Shown: positions 18,032-28,012, numbered from the stretch's first letter. The stretch: 64,000 nt of DNA from Bacteroidales bacterium (GCA_014860575.1 JACZJK010000026.1:62001-126000); one strand, 5' to 3'. Notes: generated from the letters alone by a model not told the origin. Numbers and translations: made by a program.

Positions 18032-20101
18032 ATGAACAAGATCAGCACATATTTTAAAACAAATTCACTGATCATTTACAGGATATTGCTGTTTTTATTG
18101 GCAGCAGCTATTATTGTTGGAGTATTCCCAAAAGAAGGAAAGTTCAGGTACGAATTTCAGCGGGGTAAACCCTGGATGCATGAAGATTTGATTGCCCCCT
18201 TTGATTTTCCAATACTTAAAACAGATGCTGAACTGGTTCAGGAGCGTGAAAACGTGTTAAAGCAGGTTAAACCATATTTTGTATTCGACGCTGCGGCTTT
18301 CGAGACCAACAGAATCAAGCTGATTGAACAGTTCAACAACTATTGGCGCGAAACCGGATCGGAAAGCAATGGTAGAAAAACCCGGAATGAGAACCTTATG
18401 ATCAAGGTTTACGATTCACTGTTCAATGCGGGAATTATTGAAAATCACACGGTCATAGAAGGTGTGCCAGCCGATTTCCTTATCATTTTATTAAGGGAAA
18501 ACCTTGCCGTTGAACGTGAACTGAAAAGTTTTTTCACAATTCAGTCGGCAGATGTTTATGTTAAAAACTACTTTTCAGCATTGAACCCTGCCGTGGATCA
18601 TGAACCCATTATCCGCATCATTGAAAATAACCTGGTTCAGAATGTACGCTTCGATCCAGCAACAACTGAGCGCGAGCGACAAACTGCACTGGGAAGGATA
18701 TCGCTGATGCGGGGCATGATTCAGAAAGGTGAGCGGATCATTTCAAAAGGCGATCTTGTGAATACCGAACGACACCAGGTACTGGAATCCTTCCGTAAAG
18801 AATATGAAATCCAGGTTGGAAGTTCTGCCGCTTTTATAGGCGTAATCGCCGGTCAAACTATTTTGGTGGTGATCGCACTAACTGTTTTTATGCTGTTCCT
18901 GGTTTTTTTCCGGGCCGATATTTTCCGTCAGAATAAGATGGTTGTTTTTATGCTGATCGTGATACTCCTTATGGTTTTTGCACTCAGTTATATGACGAGG
19001 TTTCATCTCACCTATATCTATCTTGTGCCTATGTGCCTGGTTCCGGTTATCATACGCATTTTTTCCGATACACGACTGGCACTTTTTGTTCACCTTGTCA
19101 CCATCTTTATCACCGGTTTCCTGGTTCCCAATAGCTTTGAGTTTGTTTTTCTTCAACTCATTGCAGGGATCATTGCCATTATCAGTGTTGTGAACCTGCA
19201 AAAACGTTCTCAATTTGCCAAAAGTGTTTTCCTGATTTTTATGACTTATGTTGCTATTTACGCGGGCATGAACCTTATGCAGGAAGGTAATTTTTCAACT
19301 ATCGAACCCAATATGATCCTTATGTTCGGAGGCAGTGCAATGCTTACCCTGCTTGCTTATCCACTCATCTATGTTTTTGAAAAAATCTTTGGGTTCACCA
19401 CCGATGTTACCCTGCTTGAGCTTTCCGATACAAACAATAAACTATTGCGAACCCTCGCCGAAAAAGCCCCTGGAACATTTCAGCATTCATTGCAGGTAGC
19501 CAATATTGCCGAGGAACTTATACGTGAAATTGGGGGCAACACCCTGCTTGTGCGAACCGGGGCATTATACCATGATATTGGCAAAATGAACAACCCTATG
19601 TTCTTTGTCGAGAACCAGGTTACTGGCTTTAACCCGCATGATGAACTCAGTTTTGAAGAGAGTTCGCGCATCATCATCAGTCATGTTATTGAAGGTGTTG
19701 AAATGGCGCGTAAGCATACGCTTCCGGAAATCCTCATTGATTTTATCCGAACCCACCACGGAACTCGCAAGGCGGAGTATTTTTATTCCATGCACAAGAA
19801 AGAAAACCCTGATGAAGCAATCAATGAGGATCAATTCACTTACCACGGCCCGATCCCTTTCTCAAAAGAAACCGCGGTTGTGATGATGGCCGATTCAGTG
19901 GAAGCCGCCTCCCGCAGCTTGAAAAGACCTGATCAGCAAATACTGAACGAATTGGTTGAAAATATCATTAACAAGCAGGTGGAAGATCATCAATTCGACA
20001 ATTCACCCATCACGATGCGCGATATTACCCGGGTAAAAAAAATCCTTAAGAAGAAACTGATGAATATCTATCACGTGCGCATTGAGTATCCGGTTTCATA
20101 A
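18032..20101 (+). CDS. PgpH-type 7TM HD-domain phosphodiesterase
   Basis: A 689-residue membrane protein. One N-terminal helix (about 13-31) is followed by an extracytoplasmic 7TMR-HDED sensor (about 35-265), seven membrane helices (about 270-470) and a cytoplasmic HDIG domain (about 480-640). The HD pair is in YHDIGK near residues 514-515, with HSLQVAN before it and THHGTRKAEYF after it. Characterised PgpH proteins hydrolyse cyclic di-AMP, which controls osmolyte and cell-wall balance. The divergent neighbour is a cation antiporter, a sensible functional match because c-di-AMP often controls ion transport. A TATTTTCG element at 18005-18012 may be the -7 box. Confidence 0.87.
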   Translation: MNKISTYFKTNSLIIYRILLFLLAAAIIVGVFPKEGKFRYEFQRGKPWMHEDLIAPFDFPILKTDAELVQERENVLKQVKPYFVFDAAAFETNRIKLIEQFNNYWRETGSESNGRKTRNENLMIKVYDSLFNAGIIENHTVIEGVPADFLIILLRENLAVERELKSFFTIQSADVYVKNYFSALNPAVDHEPIIRIIENNLVQNVRFDPATTERERQTALGRISLMRGMIQKGERIISKGDLVNTERHQVLESFRKEYEIQVGSSAAFIGVIAGQTILVVIALTVFMLFLVFFRADIFRQNKMVVFMLIVILLMVFALSYMTRFHLTYIYLVPMCLVPVIIRIFSDTRLALFVHLVTIFITGFLVPNSFEFVFLQLIAGIIAIISVVNLQKRSQFAKSVFLIFMTYVAIYAGMNLMQEGNFSTIEPNMILMFGGSAMLTLLAYPLIYVFEKIFGFTTDVTLLELSDTNNKLLRTLAEKAPGTFQHSLQVANIAEELIREIGGNTLLVRTGALYHDIGKMNNPMFFVENQVTGFNPHDELSFEESSRIIISHVIEGVEMARKHTLPEILIDFIRTHHGTRKAEYFYSMHKKENPDEAINEDQFTYHGPIPFSKETAVVMMADSVEAASRSLKRPDQQILNELVENIINKQVEDHQFDNSPITMRDITRVKKILKKKLMNIYHVRIEYPVS

Positions 20102-20114
20102 AAGATGTTGCTGA

Positions 20115-23051
20115 TTATTCAATGATAATCTCATCCACAAACAACCAGGCCTTTCCACCCGCTCCCAAATGCCAGTCGGGTATTGTGCCGAAGTTGGTGG
20201 CCAGCACTTTCATATAGCGGCCTTTGCAGTTCACTTTCGAACCCAATTCCTGAAAGTGATCTGTATAATCATCAATTGCAATCGTGTTCTTGATGTGAGC
20301 CAATTGCTTAAAGTTTTCGCCGTCCTCTGAAACCAGGAAGGTAACATCGTTGGGCATCCATATCCATGAGCGGATTTCCTGCAGGAAACCAGCGCCAACA
20401 TACCGGATGGGCTGAACCTTTCCAAGATCAACCACAGCCTCAAAATCAATGCCCTGGTAGCCGTGCCAGCCACCAAGGCGAAAGTTGGCTGTACCTCTCA
20501 ATCCGTCAATCAGGGCTTCAGGTCCACCGGCATGGTAATTGGCATCCATCGGCGGTTTGATGTCAATGCTGCGGTTGATGTCAATTTTTACAAAATGCCC
20601 TTGCACTGGACTACTGAACCCAAAGCCTTCTTTCCAGGCCACCGCCGTTAACATTGCTGTTTCGCTGAGCGTGATTGGTTCAGAATACCTAAAAGTATTT
20701 TTGCCGGGTGTGGTTCCGTCAAGCGTATAATAGATTTCACAATCCGGGATGATTGTTTCAATTGAAACCTGTACAGGTTCTTTTATGATTGATCCATCGG
20801 CTACCAGGAATGGAACTGGAAGTATAAGTTGTTTATCTATTTGTGAAATCGGAATATCTTCATCACGACTGCCCCAGATTTTATTGGGTTGGCTGCCCAT
20901 CTCAAAATGCAAATGGCCGCCATTCATAATATCCTGATGCGTAATCCATGATTTGGAATAGTTTTCTCCGTTCAATGTGGCTGATTGAATGTAAAAATTA
21001 CTGTTTGAAACATTGTTGGCTGTGATCCTGAAAACATTTCCGTTCTCCAACTGGATTTCCATTTCGGGGAACCAGGGTGTACCAATTACGTATTCCGGAG
21101 CGCCAGGCGTTACCGGGTAAAATCCCATGGCGCTCATGATCAGCCATGCCGACATTTGCCCACAATCCTCGTTTCCAATGAGGCCATCAGGATGAATTGT
21201 GTAAAAATTATCCATGATTTTCCTGACGCGCTGCTGGGTTTTCCAGGGTTGGTTCACAAAATTATAGAGGTAAGCCATGTGGTGGCTTGGTTCGTTGCCA
21301 TGTGCATATTGGCCAATCAATCCCGAAATATCTTTCATATCGCGGCCACTGATATCAATTTCGGTTTCGAACAATTCATCAATTTTAGAAACCAGTTTTT
21401 CCTTGCCTCCATGCATCTCAGCCAAACCAGTTATATCCTGTGGCACGTAAAAACTGTATTGCCAGGAATTCGCCTCGGTGAAATGCCAGTCAACGGTAGT
21501 GGGATCGAAAGGCGTGAGCCAACTGCCATTCAGTCTTGGGCGCATAAAGCCGGTTTCAGGGTCGAAAATATTTTTATAGGATTGCGCCCGGCGAAGGTAT
21601 TCGTGGTAAATTTCTTCATTGCCCAGGTCGCGGGCCATCATGGCGATGCACCAGTCGTTAAATGCGTATTCAAGGGTTTTGGAAATGGATTCATGTTCCA
21701 TGTTGCCGGGAATGTAGCCATGTTTCTGGTAAACATTAAGTCCGAAATGGTCGCGGGTGGCGCTGTGGATCATGGCTTGCAAGGCTTTTTCGCCATCAAA
21801 ACCACGCAGACCTTTCATCCACGCATCAGCAATTACCGATACACTGTGGTTGCCAATCATGCAATATGTTTCATTGGCAGCTAACTCCCAGATGGGTAAC
21901 AGCCCGCCTTTTTCATACATATCCAGCATCACATGAATAAAATCTCGGGTGCGATCCTGCTCAATGATGGTCATCAACGGATGCCAGGCGCGGTATGTAT
22001 CCCAAAGTGAGAACACGGTGTAATTGGTGAAATCCTCAGCAGCATAGATCTTTTTATCCATGCCACGATATCGCCGGTCAACATCCATGAAGGTATTGGG
22101 TTGGAGGAAAGCATGGTACATTGCTGTGTAAAACACCATGTTCTGATCCTGATTTCCTCCTTTCACCTTTATTTTGCTCAATTCCTGATTCCAGGCTTCG
22201 TAACTGTTTTGCCTTACTTGTTCAAAGCCCCAGCCTGGCACTTCAGCCATCAGGTTTTTATAAGCGCCTTCGGCATCCACGGCTGAGAGGCCAACTTTTA
22301 TTTCAATCATTTCGTCTTTTTCGGTTTCGAACCCAACAAAGGCTTTAATATTCTGGCCTTCAGCACTGAAAATCCCCGGATTAACAATATCATCCACTGC
22401 AATGCCGCTGCGTTCAAAAGGTTTTGAGAACACCATGTGAAAATACCACACCATGTCTTCGGCCCAATTTCTTGAACGCCGCATGCCGCGGATTTCGGTA
22501 TCGCTTACTATCTCTATCCAGGACTCCATTACAGGGTCACGGTGTTTGAAGTCAATGATGAAATTGGCTTCATCGCTTACCGGGAAAGTATAACGGTGAT
22601 ATCCTACTCGGGTTGTAGCCGTCATTTCAGCTAAAACGTTTGGTTTGTCAAGAAATACGCTGTAATAAGCCGCTTCGGCATGTTCGTTTTCTTTTTTGAA
22701 AGGAGAACTGTATTCTGTGTTTTGAAAAACCGGTTCACCCACTACCGGCATAACAAGAATATCGCCGTAATCGCTGACACCGGTTCCACTTAAAGCAGTG
22801 TGCGCAAAGCCATACAGGATACTGTCGGTATAATGATAACCTGAGCAGCCGTCCCAACCATCAAGCCGGGTTTGCGGACTCAACTGCACCATCCCAAAAG
22901 GCGTAGCTGCTCCTGGATAGGTGTGTCCATGTCCACCAGTTCCGATGAAGGGATTGACGTAGGAAGCGGGATCGCTGGGTTCTTTATCAATTTTGCATGT
23001 TGAAAGAACTAATGCCAGGATCAAAAGCGGAAAAATCAGTTTTTTAGTCAT
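20115..23051 (-). CDS. GH92 alpha-mannosidase, lipoprotein, with C-terminal carbohydrate-binding modules
   Basis: A 978-residue lipoprotein (VLSTC lipobox at about 15-19). The GH92 family start YVNPFIGTGGHGHTYPGA is at about 30-47, with further family blocks DCGQMSAW and MIGNHSVSVIADAW. GH92 enzymes are Ca2+-dependent exo-alpha-mannosidases acting on N-glycans. After the catalytic region (about 30-725) comes a chitobiase/hexosaminidase C-terminal-type domain (about 750-810, YTLDGTTPG) and a discoidin-like module (about 825-978) ending LFVDEIIIE. Very similar endings occur in the GH20 and DUF4838 proteins of this window. It probably acts at the cell surface or in the periplasm next to the GH2 beta-mannosidase, 157 bp upstream on the same strand. 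Confidence 0.92.
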   Translation of the reverse strand: MTKKLIFPLLILALVLSTCKIDKEPSDPASYVNPFIGTGGHGHTYPGAATPFGMVQLSPQTRLDGWDGCSGYHYTDSILYGFAHTALSGTGVSDYGDILVMPVVGEPVFQNTEYSSPFKKENEHAEAAYYSVFLDKPNVLAEMTATTRVGYHRYTFPVSDEANFIIDFKHRDPVMESWIEIVSDTEIRGMRRSRNWAEDMVWYFHMVFSKPFERSGIAVDDIVNPGIFSAEGQNIKAFVGFETEKDEMIEIKVGLSAVDAEGAYKNLMAEVPGWGFEQVRQNSYEAWNQELSKIKVKGGNQDQNMVFYTAMYHAFLQPNTFMDVDRRYRGMDKKIYAAEDFTNYTVFSLWDTYRAWHPLMTIIEQDRTRDFIHVMLDMYEKGGLLPIWELAANETYCMIGNHSVSVIADAWMKGLRGFDGEKALQAMIHSATRDHFGLNVYQKHGYIPGNMEHESISKTLEYAFNDWCIAMMARDLGNEEIYHEYLRRAQSYKNIFDPETGFMRPRLNGSWLTPFDPTTVDWHFTEANSWQYSFYVPQDITGLAEMHGGKEKLVSKIDELFETEIDISGRDMKDISGLIGQYAHGNEPSHHMAYLYNFVNQPWKTQQRVRKIMDNFYTIHPDGLIGNEDCGQMSAWLIMSAMGFYPVTPGAPEYVIGTPWFPEMEIQLENGNVFRITANNVSNSNFYIQSATLNGENYSKSWITHQDIMNGGHLHFEMGSQPNKIWGSRDEDIPISQIDKQLILPVPFLVADGSIIKEPVQVSIETIIPDCEIYYTLDGTTPGKNTFRYSEPITLSETAMLTAVAWKEGFGFSSPVQGHFVKIDINRSIDIKPPMDANYHAGGPEALIDGLRGTANFRLGGWHGYQGIDFEAVVDLGKVQPIRYVGAGFLQEIRSWIWMPNDVTFLVSEDGENFKQLAHIKNTIAIDDYTDHFQELGSKVNCKGRYMKVLATNFGTIPDWHLGAGGKAWLFVDEIIIE

Positions 23052-23135
23052 ATTGTTTAATTTTACATAACGGAATCTTCATATAGCTGTACTGCTGGAG
23101 AATAGCTCAAAAATTAGTATTTTGCAGGAAACCTT

Positions 23136-23168
23136 CCCCCTTTGAAAAAGGGGGTTAGGGGGATTTAC
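23136..23168 (-). repeat. C-rich palindromic dispersed repeat, copy 1
   Basis: The perfect palindrome CCCCCTTT-gaa-AAAGGGGG at 23136-23154 is followed by ttagggggatt. Read on the minus strand it matches the repeat at 57736-57765 nearly base for base. It lies in the spacer between the GH2 and GH92 genes. It has the look of a REP-like mobile palindrome. Confidence 0.6.
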
Positions 23169-23208
23169 AACAAAAATTAAGGAGTACTGATAAATGTAGG
23201 ACATAATC

Positions 23209-25791
23209 TTAATTATTCATTAAATAGTCGCGCAAGGAGCAAACATTCAACTGCGACTCAAACTCCATTAAAGATAATGTGGAATTACAAAACACCACCT
23301 TCTCTTCACCAGGCCAAAGATGAAAGAAATTATCATCAAACCAGGCATGGCTGTCGCTTAGGTACAATTGCACGTGGGCGGCGAAAGCATTGCTCGTAAG
23401 CTTTATCAGATATCCGTCTTCGGTAGACTGAATCTCGTAATCAATTAATGCCAACGGTAAATTCAAATTCCCGAGGGTTTCGAGGAATTTCTCATTTTGA
23501 TAAATTTCTCCTGATAGTGTTTCGAACCTTGCCCGAACCAGCCATTCAGCAGGATTGATGTTTTCTCTAAGTTCTGACGAAGAAACTGTAAATGCGTGGG
23601 TTGATTTATTGGTTTCCAAAACTATGGGTTCAGAAAATTGAACCTGGGCTTGGCCTTCAAAGTTTACTAATGAAATGTACAGATTTCCGCTCGTGGGTTC
23701 GAGCCGGTCAGAAACAAGAAATACTTTTAAACTGTCCTGGTGTTCAATCACTGAAACTATGATGTCATCGTACAAATCCCTTACTTTGTATTGAAGGGCT
23801 TTCCAATTGCCATTCACATCCGTAGCCGACCAGCTTGTAACCGGCCAGCAATCGTTCAACTGCCAGTAAAGGGTTCCCATGCAGCGGGGCATGACGCGGC
23901 GGTGCGCTTCAATGGCCAGGCCAATGCCTTTTGCCTGAACCATCTGACTCAGATAAATAAATTCCTGAACCGATTCCGGGTAGAGGTTTTCCCTTTCAAG
24001 ATAGGTGCTGATGGTATGGTAACCTGTTGGATGTTTTTGGTGACATTTGAGGGGATCAGAGAAAAGGAAATCATCTTCCGGCTCCTGAAATTGCCTGATG
24101 GTAGCCAGGGCGGGCATGGCCTGAAAACCATATTCGCTCATAAAGCGCGGGACTTTTTCGAGATACATTTCAAAAGGCTGCAAGCCCCACCATACACCCC
24201 AATAATGGGCGCTGCCTTCTTTCAGGCTTTCTTCACGGCCCCAGCCATGCATTGGTGAGGTGGAAAGGTAAGTACGCTGAGGGTCATATTTATTGACAAC
24301 GCCAGGAAGCAAATCATGAAAAACCCGCTTGTAGCCTTCCCAAATCGTGGCAGAGTCTTTTGGTGAGATGTCAAGTGTCCGCTGCCATTGCCAATTGTGC
24401 CAGCCTTCGTCAGCTTCGTTATTACCACACCACAATGCAATGTTGCTATGATTTCTCAGTCGCTTGACTTGATAGATGGCCTCCTGCCTGACATTCTCAA
24501 CAAAAGCATTATGGCCGGGATACATCGCGCAGGCGAACATGAAATCATGCCAAACCAGCAAACCGTGGCGGTTGCAGAGTTCGTAGAAAATATCCTTTTC
24601 ATAAATTCCGCCGCCCCAAACACGCAACATGTTCATGTTAGATGCAACAGCCATATCTATAATGGCCTGGTAATCTTCGTCCTGCACTTCGGTGACAAAA
24701 CTGTGCTGTGGAATATAATTGGCACCTTTCATAAACACGGGCACATTGTTCAGCTTCACATACAAGGAGTTGCCGAATTCATCATCTTCGGTCACCACTT
24801 CGAGTGTGCGGATGCCGTATGGAATACTTTGCTCAAAAGTTTTACCCGAGGCGGTTTCTATTACAAATTCCAACTCATACAAATGTTGTTCGCCTAGTCC
24901 GTTTGTCCACCAGAGAATGGGATTTATGATAGAAAAATCCAGGGCGTACTCATTCACACCTGGCTCCAGCTTGATTTCCTCTGCAGCCAGTTGCTGACCA
25001 TTGCCGGCGTTTATTACTCTCAGGCTTGCGTTCTCAGCCCTTGCTGATTCAACGGTAAAAGTACTTTGCAAATCAGCCTTTTGATTCGTGACGCTTTTAG
25101 TGACTACGTGAATGTCTTCAACTTTATGCGAATCCCATGCTTCCAGGTAAACCGGTTTCCAGATTCCGGCAGTTACGAATTTTGGCCCCCAATCCCAGCC
25201 AAAATGATAGGCAGCCTTGCGACTTTGGTTCCAGCGTCCGCCAGGCAGCGGATAGCCTAAAGCAATTGAATCCTGTAAGAAACGGTTTTCGGCTGATTCA
25301 AAGATTATTTCAAGGACATTTCCCCCTTCTTTCAGGAATTCCTTACAGTTGATTTCCCATTTGCGGAACATATTGTTGGCTTCCAGTATTTTATTGTCGT
25401 TCAGAGAAACTACGGCATAGGTGTCAAGTCCTTCAAAAACCAGGTTTACCTTAGATTTTTCCAACAGGCTCGCATCAACCTGGAAAGTGGTCCGGTAAAC
25501 CCAATCTGTTTGGCCGATCCATTGTAAATTTTTTTCGTTGCAGCCGTAAAAAGGATCAGGGATCTGATTGTTTTTTAACAAATCGGTGTGAACCGTACCG
25601 GGCACGATAGCCGGATTCCATTCTTCCTGACCGGATTGGCTGAATTCCCAGTTATGCATCAGTTCAAAGCGCTCACCAAGAGGTGCATCGTTTATATTGC
25701 AGGCAGGAAGAATGAATATTAATAAGAAACGAGAAAGCCATATCATTGACCGTTCACGTTTGCCAGGCAGCGACTTCTTACTAAGAATCAT
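23209..25791 (-). CDS. GH2 beta-mannosidase
   Basis: An 860-residue secreted enzyme of the ManA-like GH2 branch. Signal region: hydrophobic residues 17-29 with a possible lipobox LPAC, so an alternative start is the ATG at 25746. The GH2 sugar-binding domain (about 50-220) has FEGLDTYAVVSLN and KAAYHFGWDWGPKF. The TIM-barrel acid/base Glu lies in CGNNEADEGWHNW (near residue 459), and the nucleophile Glu in MSEYGFQAMP. RVWGGGIYE is a typical beta-mannosidase signature. It would cut the Man-beta-1,4-GlcNAc bond of the N-glycan core after GH92 trimming. It is on the same strand as GH92 and probably in the same operon. Confidence 0.9.
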   Translation of the reverse strand: MILSKKSLPGKRERSMIWLSRFLLIFILPACNINDAPLGERFELMHNWEFSQSGQEEWNPAIVPGTVHTDLLKNNQIPDPFYGCNEKNLQWIGQTDWVYRTTFQVDASLLEKSKVNLVFEGLDTYAVVSLNDNKILEANNMFRKWEINCKEFLKEGGNVLEIIFESAENRFLQDSIALGYPLPGGRWNQSRKAAYHFGWDWGPKFVTAGIWKPVYLEAWDSHKVEDIHVVTKSVTNQKADLQSTFTVESARAENASLRVINAGNGQQLAAEEIKLEPGVNEYALDFSIINPILWWTNGLGEQHLYELEFVIETASGKTFEQSIPYGIRTLEVVTEDDEFGNSLYVKLNNVPVFMKGANYIPQHSFVTEVQDEDYQAIIDMAVASNMNMLRVWGGGIYEKDIFYELCNRHGLLVWHDFMFACAMYPGHNAFVENVRQEAIYQVKRLRNHSNIALWCGNNEADEGWHNWQWQRTLDISPKDSATIWEGYKRVFHDLLPGVVNKYDPQRTYLSTSPMHGWGREESLKEGSAHYWGVWWGLQPFEMYLEKVPRFMSEYGFQAMPALATIRQFQEPEDDFLFSDPLKCHQKHPTGYHTISTYLERENLYPESVQEFIYLSQMVQAKGIGLAIEAHRRVMPRCMGTLYWQLNDCWPVTSWSATDVNGNWKALQYKVRDLYDDIIVSVIEHQDSLKVFLVSDRLEPTSGNLYISLVNFEGQAQVQFSEPIVLETNKSTHAFTVSSSELRENINPAEWLVRARFETLSGEIYQNEKFLETLGNLNLPLALIDYEIQSTEDGYLIKLTSNAFAAHVQLYLSDSHAWFDDNFFHLWPGEEKVVFCNSTLSLMEFESQLNVCSLRDYLMNN

Positions 25792-25882
25792 GAGTCTTTA
25801 AAATTGAGATGTAATTGTACTCTTTACGTTTGTTCAAATTTATGTCAGCTTAAAGAAATGAATGATGATTTCATCCCACCAG

Positions 25883-25914
25883 TTGCATTTTGTGTCACTT
25901 TTGAATTAATTTTG
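25883..25914 (+). promoter_or_regulatory. Promoter of the toxin-antitoxin operon
   Basis: A perfect Bacteroidota -7 element TAATTTTG at 25907-25914 has a TTG at 25883-25885, 21 nt upstream. Transcription would start near 25920, about 17 nt before the antitoxin ATG. Read by eye. Confidence 0.5.
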
Positions 25915-25936
25915 CAACGTTTTAATAAATTATACA

Positions 25937-26155
25937 ATGCCTACTGCAATCAGAATATCAGACGATTTATTGAACAATGCCCGGAGTATCAGCAAAGTTG
26001 AAAACCGTTCAGTCACCGGACAAATAGAACATTGGGCTACCATTGGCCGGATTGCTGAGGAAAACCCTGATATGCCTTACACTCTCATTAAAGAAATTCT
26101 CAGAGGAAAAGCCGAAATCGAATCAGGCCGGTTTTCTGATTATAAATTTGATTGA
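25937..26155 (+). CDS. ParD-like antitoxin
   Basis: A 72-residue protein beginning MPTAIRISDDLLNNAR, a ribbon-helix-helix start as in the ParD_like antitoxin family, then EHWATIGRIAEENPDMPY. It should bind its own promoter DNA through the N-terminal strand and neutralise the toxin with its C-terminal half. The toxin starts 7 bp downstream in the same direction, the standard antitoxin-first order. It is the only plus-strand pair between GH2 and the sugar transporter and may be an acquired module. Confidence 0.8.
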   Translation: MPTAIRISDDLLNNARSISKVENRSVTGQIEHWATIGRIAEENPDMPYTLIKEILRGKAEIESGRFSDYKFD

Positions 26156-26162
26156 ACCGGCA

Positions 26163-26444
26163 ATGCGAATCATTCAATCGCGAATCTTCGAGCAAAAAGT
26201 TAAAAAACTGAGTTCATCAGATAAGACCGAACTTGATAACGCCGTGAGAGAAGTGATAGCCCGACCTGATATTGGGGAGCAAAAGAAAGGGGATCTCAGA
26301 ACGGTGTTAGTGTACAAATTCAGAATCCAAATAATACTGTACCTGATGGCTTACCGATATAATACTGATACTCTAGAACTACTGATGCTTGGCACGCATG
26401 AGAACTATTACAAAGAACTAAAAAATTACCTGAAAAACCGCTGA
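26163..26444 (+). CDS. RelE/ParE-family toxin
   Basis: A 93-residue protein from the ATG at 26163, basic and compact as in RelE/ParE toxins (IIQSRIFEQKVKKLSSSDKTELD, KKGDLRTVLVYKFR, LLMLGTHENYYKELKNYLK). The frame is open upstream into the antitoxin, but the ATG directly after the antitoxin stop is the right start. The family includes ribosome-dependent mRNases (RelE) and gyrase poisons (ParE), and the sequence alone does not decide which. It forms one operon with the ParD-like gene. Confidence 0.82.
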   Translation: MRIIQSRIFEQKVKKLSSSDKTELDNAVREVIARPDIGEQKKGDLRTVLVYKFRIQIILYLMAYRYNTDTLELLMLGTHENYYKELKNYLKNR

Positions 26445-26454
26445 CTTCACACGA

Positions 26455-27633
26455 TCAACTTTTTAACGACCTGATCGCCACACCCAAAATATAAACAATA
26501 CAGACTGCTGGAACCATGAATCCAAGTGTTACATTCACATCCGCTACGGCTCCGGTAATGGGTGGAATAATAGCGCCACCTAGAATAGCCGTTACCATAA
26601 GTCCGGCCAGCTCATTCGTGCGCTCGGGCATAGCATCCACCGTAATTGAAAATATCAGTGGGAAAATATTGGCAAAGCCGAGCCCGACAAGGAAAATTCC
26701 TGTGAAAGCAACATACTGGCTTCCCAAAAATAGCATGGCCATGCCCAGGATTGAAAACATGACGCTGAATATCAAAAATCTGCCAGCTTTCACGGTTCGC
26801 AATAAAAAAGCGCCTGCCAGTCGGCCAATGAAAATTGGTAAAAAGAATAATCCCCAGGCAAGCCACAGCCCGAAATCGCTGAAACCATAAACTTTGTCCA
26901 TCAAAATGGGAATCTGCGCACTCATTGAAACTTCGGCTCCCACATAAAGAAAAATACCCAATACCATCATCAGCACAAAAGGATTTTTGAGCAGTGCCAG
27001 GCTCGAACCCAGCGTAGCTGGCTGAGCATCCAGGTTTTTCCTTTCAGTGATTTTGATGGTTCGTACCCAAATGAGTGTGATAACCAGTATGAATGCGAAA
27101 AGTGGAAAGAGGATGGTCCAATCCAGTCCGAACCAAATGGCTACGGCAGGAGGGACGAGAAATCCCAGCGAAGAACCTATGGCTTTTATGGATTGCCCGA
27201 GCGAGAGATTGCTTGAATAGCGTCCCTCGGCTGACACGTCACGCATGATGGGGTTTCCGGCTACCTGCAGCGTTGTTGCTCCGGCGCCAAGCAGAAAAAT
27301 ACTTACAAAAAGTGCATAGAGTTTAACATTCGATCCCGGTTCAATAACGGCAACCGGGCCATACATGCCGAAAGCGATTGGGATCAGCAAACCAAACAAG
27401 GCAATCATCAAGCCCATGGAAAGAATATACTTTTTCCCCCTGGAATCCTGAAGAACACCCAACGGAATTGATAAAATTCCAAACATCAGGAAGCCGCTGG
27501 TAGTCATCAGTGAAGCAACAAAGTTTGAAACCATAAACGTATCTTTTACCAGCGATACCAGCGGGCCGACAACATCGCCGAAACCCATGGCCAGGAAGGC
27601 GAGAAAAATAGGAAAAGTTTTGTTTTTTGTCAT
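26455..27633 (-). CDS. FHS-family MFS sugar transporter
   Basis: A 392-residue integral membrane protein from the ATG at 27633 (an upstream ATG at 27684 gives a polar extension that does not fit). It has about 12 membrane helices and resembles the fucose/glucose-galactose/N-acetylglucosamine H+ symporters of the FHS family: MGFGDVVGPLVSLVKDTF at the start, and a LLGAGATTLQVAGNPIM block like the conserved Asn-Pro motif of FucP/GluP. It could import a monosaccharide freed by the surrounding GH92, GH2, GH20 and GH29 enzymes, such as mannose, GlcNAc or fucose. The exact sugar is not visible. Confidence 0.83.
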   Translation of the reverse strand: MTKNKTFPIFLAFLAMGFGDVVGPLVSLVKDTFMVSNFVASLMTTSGFLMFGILSIPLGVLQDSRGKKYILSMGLMIALFGLLIPIAFGMYGPVAVIEPGSNVKLYALFVSIFLLGAGATTLQVAGNPIMRDVSAEGRYSSNLSLGQSIKAIGSSLGFLVPPAVAIWFGLDWTILFPLFAFILVITLIWVRTIKITERKNLDAQPATLGSSLALLKNPFVLMMVLGIFLYVGAEVSMSAQIPILMDKVYGFSDFGLWLAWGLFFLPIFIGRLAGAFLLRTVKAGRFLIFSVMFSILGMAMLFLGSQYVAFTGIFLVGLGFANIFPLIFSITVDAMPERTNELAGLMVTAILGGAIIPPITGAVADVNVTLGFMVPAVCIVYILGVAIRSLKS

Positions 27634-28012
27634 GATCAGATTACTCGTTAAAGGTTGATAGTTTCTGTGATAACACGCTTGCAATACTAAGGAATAATTG
27701 CCAGATAAACCATGCCTGATGCTGAAATTTCATCCATGCAAATTTTCTGATGCAACAATAGCGCTGTGAGCGTTTATTACATGTGAACTCAGATTCCACA
27801 TCCCCTGACTTTTTTTTATCGGGAAATTTTGGACAGTAATTTCAGCTTTGGTATTGGCAGACCTTTCCAGTTGAGAACTTAAAGTAGATGCACAAGCTTA
27901 TAATTTGAATTTATTTACTTGTTGTTTGGAAAAAAAATCTGATTTTTGTTATTCACATAGCAGAGGGATTTTATTGATACAAATCATTCATTTACTCTTT
28001 AATTAAATCTAT
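27634..28012. other. 379-bp intergenic region between the divergent MFS and cyd genes
   Basis: Non-coding and AT-rich, especially in the 120 bp before cydA. It must hold promoters for both divergent units. The only clear element is the FNR-like box at 27974-27987. Confidence 0.5.
27974..27987 (+). promoter_or_regulatory. FNR/CRP-family operator-like box before cydA
   Basis: TTGAT-acaa-ATCAT, nine of ten positions of the FNR consensus TTGAT-N4-ATCAA, 25 bp before the cydA ATG. A position so near the start would suit repression or a short leader. Sequence match only. Confidence 0.4.
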
